Assembly: GCA_025456385.1 (NCBI GenBank)
Contig: JALOKS010000060.1
Coordinates: 1-11,002, forward strand
Length of the DNA stretch: 11,002 bases
Origin: Thermoanaerobaculales bacterium
Lineage (GTDB): Bacteria > Acidobacteriota > Thermoanaerobaculia > Thermoanaerobaculales > Sulfomarinibacteraceae
Direction of reading: 5' to 3'
The notes beneath the pieces were generated by a model that was not told the DNA's origin, made no database searches, and was given only the letters and a program-made list of their open reading frames with translations. Each line of letters starts with the position of its first letter. Positions within the stretch are counted from its first letter, which is position 1. Shown piece after piece: positions 5,915 through 11,002 of the stretch. Both the position numbers and the translations under genes were made by a program.

Positions 5915-6702
5915 GCGGGGGCCTCGCCGGCCGGATCGCGGTCGTCTGCGGCGCGTCCTCGGGCCTCGGCTACGCGGTCGCAGAGCGGCTGGCCGAGAGC
6001 GGCGCGAAGGTGGTTGTGGTCTCGCGATCGGCGGAGCGGGTCGGGGAGGCGGTGGAGCGGCTCCGCACCCTCGGCTCGGGCGCCGCCGCCGGCTGCGCCG
6101 CCGACCTGAACGATCCCGAGTCCCCGAGGCGGGTGGTGGCATCGGCGCGCGAGGCCTTCGGCGATCCGGAGATCGTGGTCGCCAACGGCGGCGGGCCGCC
6201 CGCGATGCCGGCGGTGGAGGCGAGCGCCGACGACCTCGCCGCCGCCTGTGCGCTGCTGCTGCTGCCGGTGCAGCGGCTGGCCGCGCTCACGCTGCCGGCG
6301 ATGCGCGCCGCCGGTTGGGGCCGCTTCGTGGCCATCACCTCGATCGCGGTGCGCCAGCCGCAGCCCGGCCTCGTGCTCTCGAACGCGCTGCGGGCTGCGG
6401 TCACGGGCTATCTCAAGAGCCTCGCGGACGAGGTTGCGGTCGACGGTGTCACCGTCAACACGGTATGCCCTGGGTACACCGCCACCGAGCGCCTCGCGGT
6501 GCTGGCGGCGAAGGTCGCCGAGCGGGGCGGCATCGAGGTCGAGGAGGTGTTCCGCCGCTGGGCCCTGCAGGCGCCGCTCGGACGGCTCCTGCGTCCGGAG
6601 GAGGTCGCGGCTGCGGTCGCCTTCCTGTGCACCGACGAGGCCTCAGGCATCACCGGCGTCGCCCTGCCGGTCGACGGGGGCCTCTCGCGTTCTCTGATCT
6701 AG
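5911..6702 (+). CDS. Short-chain dehydrogenase/reductase (SDR) with degenerate active site
   Basis: This 263-residue Rossmann-fold protein resembles FabG-like 3-oxoacyl-ACP reductases. The cofactor loop is CGASSGLG (13-20), with Cys where Thr is usual. The NNAG motif is replaced by ANGGGPP. The catalytic Ser is present (ITSIA, Ser144), but 13 residues later, where Tyr belongs, there is Ser157, and the following Lys position is Arg161 (SNALRAAV). The Asn of the tetrad also seems lost (CALLLLP). The C terminus has the normal VNTVCPGYTATER and ITGVALPVDGG segments. This fits the known BKR-like SDR subgroup that lacks the catalytic tetrad, so the reaction is uncertain. The GTG start at 5911 overlaps the previous stop (GTGA) and is preceded by GAGGGG at 5900-5905. 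It is the last gene of the run. Confidence 0.85.
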   Translation: MSGGLAGRIAVVCGASSGLGYAVAERLAESGAKVVVVSRSAERVGEAVERLRTLGSGAAAGCAADLNDPESPRRVVASAREAFGDPEIVVANGGGPPAMPAVEASADDLAAACALLLLPVQRLAALTLPAMRAAGWGRFVAITSIAVRQPQPGLVLSNALRAAVTGYLKSLADEVAVDGVTVNTVCPGYTATERLAVLAAKVAERGGIEVEEVFRRWALQAPLGRLLRPEEVAAAVAFLCTDEASGITGVALPVDGGLSRSLI

Positions 6703-6704
6703 TC

Positions 6705-6748
6705 TCAATTTCCGCCTGCCGCGGACGACCGCGGCAGGCGGAAATTGA
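6705..6748. terminator. Perfect 20-bp hairpin closing the rpsF operon
   Basis: TCAATTTCCGCCTGCCGCGG (6705-6724) and its exact reverse complement (6729-6748) flank a 4-nt loop ACGA. The stem begins 2 nt after the SDR stop codon. No T-run follows, so it is not a textbook intrinsic terminator; it could end transcription with Rho, block 3' exonucleases or be a palindromic repeat element. It also lies just upstream of the korA promoter, separating two transcription units. Confidence 0.65.
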
Positions 6749-6782
6749 CGGCATCGTGCTGCCCTTCGGTGCTGAGCGTCAC

Positions 6783-6811
6783 TGGACATTTGATGTGAAA
6801 GGGTTCACAAT
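6783..6811 (+). promoter_or_regulatory. Sigma70-type promoter of korAB
   Basis: TGGACA (6783-6788) and CACAAT (6806-6811) are spaced by exactly 17 nt. They match the -35 and -10 consensus at five and four positions. A start site near 6818 would give a leader of about 35 nt before korA. The site lies between the operon-ending hairpin and the korA ribosome-binding site. Confidence 0.55.
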
Positions 6812-6852
6812 CGCCCGGGAACGGGCCGGTGCCCGGAGAGGGAGGATCATTC

Positions 6853-8631
6853 ATGCCGACACGGGACCTGACGATCGCGATGGTCGGCTCCGGTGGCGAT
6901 GGCATCATCACCATGGGAGACATGCTGGCACAGGCAGGTGCCGCCGTCGGCCTGCACGTGATGAAGGTGGAGGCCTACGGCCCGCAGATCCGCGGTGGCG
7001 AGTCGTCGTGCACCGTGCGCATCAGCGCTGACCCGATCTTCGCCCAGGGCGATCAGGTGCAGGTGCTGGTGGTCTTCAACTGGGCCGATTTCGCGCAGTT
7101 CCGCTCGGAGATCGTGACCGCGCTCGACGCGGTTGTGCTCTACGAGGCGACCGACGAGACGCCGCGCGAGTCGATCGACCTCGGCAGCATCGAGAGCGTG
7201 CGTTGGGTGCCGGTGCCGTTCATCGAGCTTGCCAAGACCTCGGCCGGCACCACGCTCGCCAAGAACATCGTCACGCTCGGCATCCTCGGCGAGCTCTTCA
7301 ACCTGCCCAAGGAGCCGGTCGAAAGGGCGATCCGGGGAAAGTTCACGAAGAAAAAGGCCGAGGTCCTGGAGGCCAACCTCAAGGGTTACGTCGCCGGCAT
7401 CGAGTACGCCAAGACCATCGAGGAGCACGCCTCCGGCAAGCGCCTGCAGTACACGCCGGGCGAGCCGATGCTCCTGATGTCCGGCAACGAGCTGTCGGCG
7501 GTGGCCGCCCTGCACGCCGGCTGCCGCTTCTTCGCCGGGTACCCGATCACCCCGTCCTCCGAGGTGCTCCACTTCCTGTCGCAGTGGATGCCGAAGGTCG
7601 GCGGCTACCTGGTGCAGACCGAGGACGAGCTGGCGGCGATCGGCGCTGTGATCGGCGGCTCCTTCGCCGGCGTCAAGTCGATGACCGCCACCTCGGGCCC
7701 GGGCCTGGCGCTGATGACCGAGATGCTCGGCCTCGCGGCCATGGCCGAGGTGCCGGCGGTGATCATCGACGTGCAGCGCGGCGGCCCCTCGACCGGCCTG
7801 CCCACCAAGTCCGAGCAGTCCGACCTGTGGCAGGCCCTGTGGGGCTCGCACGGCGACGCCCCGCGCGTGGTGCTCGCCCCGGCCGACGTCGAGGACTGCT
7901 TCCACGCCACCGTGGCGGCCTTCAACATCGCCGAGGAAGCGCAGATGCCGGTGATCGTGCTCTCCGACCAGTTCATCGCCCAGCGCCGCGAGACCCTGTC
8001 GATGCTGACCCTCGACCACGAGGTTGTCGGCCGCCAGGTGCCGTCGGCCGGCGACCTGCGGGAGTACAAGCGCTACAAGGACACGAGGTCGGGGATCTCG
8101 CCGATGTCGTGGCCGGGGATGAAGGGCGGCGAGTACCAGACCAACGGCCTCGAGCACGGCGAGGACGGCACGCCGAGCTCGATGCACATCCTGCACGAGA
8201 AGATGAACGCCAAGCGCTACCGCAAGCTGCGCCTGGTGCGCGACAAGTACAGCTTCTACCGCCGCTACGGAACCGAGCGCGCCGACGTCGGCATCATCTG
8301 CTGGGGCTCGTCCAAGGGCCCGGTGAAGGAGGCGGTGATGCGGGCCAACGGCCGCGGCGAGAAGGTTTCGGCCTTCGTGCCGCAGCTGCTGTACCCCTTC
8401 CCGTATCACGAGTTCACGGAGTACCTGAAGACCGTCGACAACGTCATCGTCATGGAGCTGAGCTACTCGGCGCAGTTCTACAAGTACCTGAGGACCTTCC
8501 TCGACCTGCCGGAGGCGCGGACCTTCGTCTTCAAGCGCTCGGGCGGCAGGAACCTCACCGTCGGCGAGGTCGAGGACAAGATCCGCAAGGTCCTCGACAT
8601 GAGCGCACTTCGTGGGGAGGTGCTGGTATGA
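6853..8631 (+). CDS. korA: 2-oxoacid:ferredoxin oxidoreductase, alpha subunit (gamma-alpha fusion)
   Basis: This 592-residue protein joins the gamma domain (about 1-190, with GSGGDGIITMG near 12-22 and EAYGPQIRGGES at 40-51) to the alpha domain (about 200-590, with YPITPSSE at 230-237, TATSGPGLALM and DVQRGGPSTGLPTK). These are hallmark motifs of OFOR enzymes that convert a 2-oxoacid plus CoA to acyl-CoA, CO2 and reduced ferredoxin. With KorB it forms the two-subunit type; 2-oxoglutarate is the likeliest substrate from the overall resemblance to KorAB, but pyruvate or other 2-oxoacids are possible. The ATG at 6853 is chosen because GAGGGAGGA (6838-6846) sits just upstream; the in-frame GTG at 6829 lacks a site. 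It overlaps korB by ATGA, and its own promoter precedes it. Confidence 0.92.
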   Translation: MPTRDLTIAMVGSGGDGIITMGDMLAQAGAAVGLHVMKVEAYGPQIRGGESSCTVRISADPIFAQGDQVQVLVVFNWADFAQFRSEIVTALDAVVLYEATDETPRESIDLGSIESVRWVPVPFIELAKTSAGTTLAKNIVTLGILGELFNLPKEPVERAIRGKFTKKKAEVLEANLKGYVAGIEYAKTIEEHASGKRLQYTPGEPMLLMSGNELSAVAALHAGCRFFAGYPITPSSEVLHFLSQWMPKVGGYLVQTEDELAAIGAVIGGSFAGVKSMTATSGPGLALMTEMLGLAAMAEVPAVIIDVQRGGPSTGLPTKSEQSDLWQALWGSHGDAPRVVLAPADVEDCFHATVAAFNIAEEAQMPVIVLSDQFIAQRRETLSMLTLDHEVVGRQVPSAGDLREYKRYKDTRSGISPMSWPGMKGGEYQTNGLEHGEDGTPSSMHILHEKMNAKRYRKLRLVRDKYSFYRRYGTERADVGIICWGSSKGPVKEAVMRANGRGEKVSAFVPQLLYPFPYHEFTEYLKTVDNVIVMELSYSAQFYKYLRTFLDLPEARTFVFKRSGGRNLTVGEVEDKIRKVLDMSALRGEVLV

Positions 8632-9503
8632 GCGCGAGCACGCGGGTCGAGATCAAGCCGGGCGCGTACAAGAGCGACCTCAAGCCGGTGTGGTGCCCGG
8701 GCTGCGGCGACTTCGGGGTCCTGAATGCGCTCTACCGCGCGATGGCGAACCTGCAGATCGAGCCCTGGAACACGGTGATCCTGTCGGGCATCGGCTGCTC
8801 GTCGCGGCTGCCCGGCTACGTCCACACCTACGGCTTCAACGGCGTCCACGGCCGCGCCCTGACGCTCGCGACCGGCGTCAAGATGGCGCGTCCCGAGCTG
8901 ACCGTGATCGCGGTCGGCGGTGACGGCGACGGCCTCGCGATCGGCGGCAACCACCTGATCCACGCCTGCCGCCGCAACCTCGACGTCACCTACATCCTGA
9001 TGGACAACGAGATCTACGGCCTCACCAAGGGCCAGGTGGCGCCGACGACGCCGACCGGCGACAAGACCAAGTCGACGTACTGGGGCAACCCGGAGCCGGC
9101 GGTCGACCCCTGCGAGCTCGCGATCTCGACCGGCGCGACCTGGGTCGGGCGCGGCTTCTCCGGCGACATGAAGGGCCTGACCGAGCTCATCACGGGCGCC
9201 ATCGACCACAGCGGGTTTTCGTTCCTCAACTGCATGTCGCCGTGCGTGACCTGGCGCGGGGACGACGAGTTCAAGCGCCTCAAGGCGATGCAGAAGCCGC
9301 TGCCGGAGGACCACGACCCCTCGCGGCGGGCGAATGCCATCGCCTACACCCGCGAGAAGGACGTCCTGACCACCGGCGTTCTGTACAAGGTCGAGGCGCC
9401 GACCATGGTCGACCGCGTCGAGGCCATCAAGCAGCAGGCGATGGGCGGCAAGCCGGCGCCGTCGACCAAGGAGATCCTCAGCACCTTCTACCCCAAGTTC
9501 TGA
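8628..9503 (+). CDS. korB: 2-oxoacid:ferredoxin oxidoreductase, beta subunit
   Basis: This 291-residue subunit binds thiamine diphosphate and a [4Fe-4S] cluster. Visible cluster ligands are WCPGCG (Cys23, Cys26), GIGCSS (Cys57) and, near the C-terminal part, MSPC (Cys206), the same four-Cys layout as archaeal OFOR beta subunits. The diphosphate/Mg motif is GDGDGLAIGGNH (98-109), followed by MDNEIYGLTKGQ and APTTPTGDKTK, typical of KorB. The ATG at 8628 overlaps the korA stop and has GGGAGG at 8615-8620. No ferredoxin-like delta subunit follows, so electrons must pass to a ferredoxin encoded elsewhere. A palindromic element starts immediately after the stop at 9501-9503. Confidence 0.93.
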   Translation: MSASTRVEIKPGAYKSDLKPVWCPGCGDFGVLNALYRAMANLQIEPWNTVILSGIGCSSRLPGYVHTYGFNGVHGRALTLATGVKMARPELTVIAVGGDGDGLAIGGNHLIHACRRNLDVTYILMDNEIYGLTKGQVAPTTPTGDKTKSTYWGNPEPAVDPCELAISTGATWVGRGFSGDMKGLTELITGAIDHSGFSFLNCMSPCVTWRGDDEFKRLKAMQKPLPEDHDPSRRANAIAYTREKDVLTTGVLYKVEAPTMVDRVEAIKQQAMGGKPAPSTKEILSTFYPKF

Positions 9504-9540
9504 GCAATTCGCGGCGGGCCGGGCCCGCCACGAATTGCAG
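9503..9540. repeat. 38-bp palindromic element, left copy (A)
   Basis: AGCAATTCGCGGCGGG, a short centre, then CCCGCCACGAATTGCAG. The arms (9504-9518 and 9524-9538) pair with a single mismatch, C against A. The element touches the korB stop codon and could serve as its transcript-end hairpin. The reverse complement of a second copy (10005-10042) is identical at 36 of 38 positions, including the mismatch. Confidence 0.85.
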
Positions 9541-9627
9541 TGCGGCCGTTCCGGCCGCAAGAGATCTGGAAGCGGGCACGGGCTCAGCCCCGTGCCCGTT
9601 CGCGTCTCCGCGTCCGTGTCCGTGCCC

Positions 9628-9692
9628 GCGTCCGAACGCCCGGCCGCCGCGCGTCCGTACCCGCGTCGGCGTCCGAGCGCCCGCCCGCCGCG
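9628..9692. repeat. 24-bp direct repeat, two copies
   Basis: The 24-mers at 9628-9651 and 9669-9692 both read GCGTCCGA(A/G)CGCCCG, then (G/C)CCGCCGCG; 22 of 24 positions agree. The copies are offset by 41 bp and follow a run of degenerate 6-bp units (TCCGTG, CCCGCG) at 9589-9636. This indicates local duplication within the palindromic interval. Confidence 0.7.
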
Positions 9693-9840
9693 GGCCTTGC
9701 CCGCGGCTGCGGTCGCTCACGTCGGACTGACGAACGCGAGCGTTCGTCTGGTCCTCCGCTCGCGCCCTGGCGCGCTGCGCGCCGGGCGGGCTCGGGTCAC
9801 GGAACGCGTTCGGTTTTCGTCCCGCCCCCGCCCGCCCACC

Positions 9841-9881
9841 CTCGGAAAATCGACGTGCGCGACGCCCGACGATTTTCCGAG
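9841..9881. repeat. Inverted repeat with AT-rich stem
   Basis: CTCGGAAAATCG (9841-9852) and CGATTTTCCGAG (9870-9881) are exact reverse complements around a 17-nt GC-rich loop. It is the only hairpin of the interval with an A/T tract in the stem. The T-run lies inside the right arm and is not flanking it, so it is a poor fit to an intrinsic terminator in either direction. Confidence 0.7.
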
Positions 9882-10004
9882 AGCCGGAGGAGTTTTCGAG
9901 TTGGCGCGTCAGGTTGGGGCGAGTCGCTCGTGATCTCGAGCGATCGCTCTGGTGGTGCGGCCGTCCCGGCCGCACATGATTGCGTGCGGGCGTCAGCCCG
10001 CACC

Positions 10005-10042
10005 CTGCAATTCGTGGCGGGTCCGACCCGCCGCGAATTGCT
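10005..10042. repeat. 38-bp palindromic element, right copy (A')
   Basis: This is an inverted copy of the element at 9503-9540, with 36 of 38 positions identical. It abuts and slightly overlaps the TAG stop of the minus-strand M23 gene (10041-10043), so relative to that gene it sits exactly where the left copy sits relative to korB. The two copies therefore act as matching ends of the interval and could each be the 3' hairpin of the adjacent transcript. Confidence 0.85.
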
Positions 10043-11002
10043 ACGGCAGCGCGAGCTTCGTCCCCAAGTTGTCTCTGATCCACTTGGCGTCGAGCCACTC
10101 CAGTGGATCCACCGACTGGCCGTGGACGAAGATCTCGAGGTGCAGGTGATCCCCGCCGGCGAGGCCGGTGGCGCCGCTGGTGGCGACGGTCTGCCCCTTC
10201 GCGACCAGCTCGCCCGCCGCGGTATCGATCGTGGACAGGTGGCCGCAGAGCGAAAGCAGGCCGTTGCCGTGATCGATGATGACCGCGTTGCCGTACAGGG
10301 TCATCCAGCCGGCGAAGACGACGACGCCGGAGTTGGGGGCCGGCACCGGTGCGCGGGCGGTCGAGGCGAGGTCGAGGCCGAGGTGGGTCTGGCGGTCGAC
10401 CTGCCGCCCGGCGTAGACGTAGCTCCGGACCTGCGCGAAGTTGGCCTTGAGCGCGGTGTTCGGCATCTGCAGGAAGGGCCCCGACCACAGGAAGGCGGGA
10501 CGGCTCGTCCGCGCGAGCTCGGCGACCCGTGCGAGCTCCTGCCGCCGCAGCTCGCCGTTGATCCTCAGGTACTGCTCGAGCAGGGAGCCCGAGGCGTCGA
10601 AGCCAGGCGTCTGGCTGGCGATGGCCGGCACCACCGAGGCGAGGAACTGGTCGCTGAGGGCGATCGTGTCCGTCCGCGGCGGCAGCGGCTTGAAGAGGTC
10701 GAGGAAGGGCCGCTCGCTGCGGTTGCCGGCGTCATCCTCGGCGAAGAGTCGCACCTGCGCGGAGTCGCCGAGGTCCCACGGAATCGCGTAGAGGGCGAAG
10801 CGCGCGACGACCGCACCGCTGCCGCCCTGCCGTGCGTAGTGCCGGCTTGACACGAGCTCGAGGCGCGGCGGTCGCACCCGGACCGCGAGGCGGCGCTCGA
10901 TGACGACCGGCTCCGGGCGGCGCAGGAAGCCCGCGGTGGGCTCCGCGATCGCCCGCAGCACGGCCTCGCCCTCCGCGAGCCAGGGCATGGCCTCGGTGCC
11001 GA
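10041..11002 (-). CDS. M23-family metallopeptidase with N-terminal Ig-like region (partial)
   Basis: The frame is open through the right edge of the window; codons before the Met at 10986-10988 read GTEA, so the true start lies outside and this Met is probably internal. About 319 residues are visible. The C-terminal part is a LytM/M23 domain: THLGLD (about 10371-10388) gives the first zinc His and Asp, CGHLS (10233-10247) carries the catalytic-site His, and DHLHLE (about 10135-10152) gives the HxH pair. The N-terminal part (RLAVRVRPPRLELVSSRHYARQGGSGAVV, DDAGNRSERPF) resembles the beta-rich region of large exported M23 proteins, and a helical linker lies between. It should cleave peptidoglycan cross-bridges or stems in the periplasm. 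It converges with korB across the palindromic interval. Confidence 0.88.
   Translation of the reverse strand, partial: GTEAMPWLAEGEAVLRAIAEPTAGFLRRPEPVVIERRLAVRVRPPRLELVSSRHYARQGGSGAVVARFALYAIPWDLGDSAQVRLFAEDDAGNRSERPFLDLFKPLPPRTDTIALSDQFLASVVPAIASQTPGFDASGSLLEQYLRINGELRRQELARVAELARTSRPAFLWSGPFLQMPNTALKANFAQVRSYVYAGRQVDRQTHLGLDLASTARAPVPAPNSGVVVFAGWMTLYGNAVIIDHGNGLLSLCGHLSTIDTAAGELVAKGQTVATSGATGLAGGDHLHLEIFVHGQSVDPLEWLDAKWIRDNLGTKLALP

Larger units (their letters stand above)
9504..10040. repeat. Non-coding palindrome-rich interval between converging genes
   Basis: No credible gene lies in these ~540 bases. Open frames exist on both strands but lack any family signature and cross the palindromes. 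Besides the bounding 38-bp elements, hairpins are seen at 9541-9559 (TGCGGCCG arms), 9573-9598 (CGGGCACGGG arms), 9687-9707 (GCCGCGGGC arms), 9729-9748 (GACGAACGC arms), 9769-9783, 9841-9881 (CTCGGAAAATCG arms), 9956-9974 (TGCGGCCG arms again) and 9984-10003 (GTGCGGGC arms). Self-complementary words occur at 9802-9811 and 9938-9949. Hexamer-like TCCGTG/CCCGCG repeats fill 9589-9636. The layout resembles a cluster of REP-type elements. Confidence 0.75.

Noticed and set aside
4388..6142. Long open frame on the minus strand (584 codons) opposite the M49-like and SDR genes
   Set aside because: It is antisense to genes with clear motifs, and is a by-product of GC-rich third positions that rarely produce stops on the opposite strand.
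6829..6852. GTG at 6829 as an upstream start for korA
   Set aside because: It lacks a ribosome-binding site, while the ATG at 6853 has a strong one at 6838-6846 and gives the usual N terminus directly before the GSGGDG motif.
6847..8409. Long open frame on the minus strand (520 codons) opposite korA
   Set aside because: It mirrors korA codons, has no recognisable domain and is rich in His, Arg and Gly as expected of an antisense shadow.
9504..10040. CRISPR array
   Set aside because: The repeats are palindromic modules of different sequence at irregular distances, with no uniform repeat-spacer pattern and no cas genes.
9540..10850. Long plus-strand open frame crossing the palindromic interval and the M23 gene
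   Set aside because: Its 3' two-thirds is antisense to the M23 domain and its 5' part is repeat sequence, with no family signature.

Overview
The window is GC-rich bacterial chromosomal DNA with strongly GC-biased third codon positions. It carries the ribosomal block rpsF, rpsR, DUF2232 membrane protein, rplI. That block, a two-subunit 2-oxoacid:ferredoxin oxidoreductase, a lipoprotein of the M49-like peptidase type and a modular M23 peptidase together suggest an uncultured Acidobacteriota-like organism or a deltaproteobacterial relative. The taxonomic call is an inference from gene order and protein style only.

Layout. (1) Positions 1-105 hold the 3' end of an unrecognised gene. Its stop codon is the first unit of an 8-bp-period tandem array (103-190). 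(2) Positions 255-576 encode a CGGC-domain (cysteine-rich, metal- or thiol-associated) protein whose reading frame is broken in the middle. (3) Positions 577-824 hold an AT-rich inverted repeat, a sigma70-type promoter and a structured rpsF leader that may be an S6:S18 autoregulatory element. (4) Positions 825-6702 hold seven tightly packed or overlapping genes: rpsF, rpsR, DUF2232 protein, rplI, a coiled-coil SAM methyltransferase, an M49-like zinc peptidase lipoprotein and an atypical SDR protein. The run ends at a perfect 20-bp hairpin. (5) A second promoter at 6783-6811 drives korA and korB, which overlap by ATGA. (6) Positions 9504-10040 are non-coding and packed with palindromes. They are bounded by two inverted copies of a 38-bp element, each touching a stop codon of one of two converging genes. 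(7) An M23 peptidase on the minus strand runs off the right edge.

How the genes fit together. S6 and S18 form a heterodimer on the 30S platform and L9 is a 50S stalk protein, so the front of the operon is translational housekeeping. The genes behind rplI look like riders on that transcript (envelope peptidase, methyltransferase, reductase-like protein). KorAB makes acyl-CoA from 2-oxoacids with reduction of ferredoxin, typically the 2-oxoglutarate step of central carbon metabolism. The M23 protein is expected to cut peptidoglycan in the envelope.

The most unusual content is non-coding. Every apparent transcript end is followed within 0-3 nt of the stop codon by a repeat or palindrome, and the korB/M23 interval is a mosaic of palindromic modules resembling a REP/BIME-type cluster. 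No CRISPR array, tRNA, rRNA or transposase gene was found.
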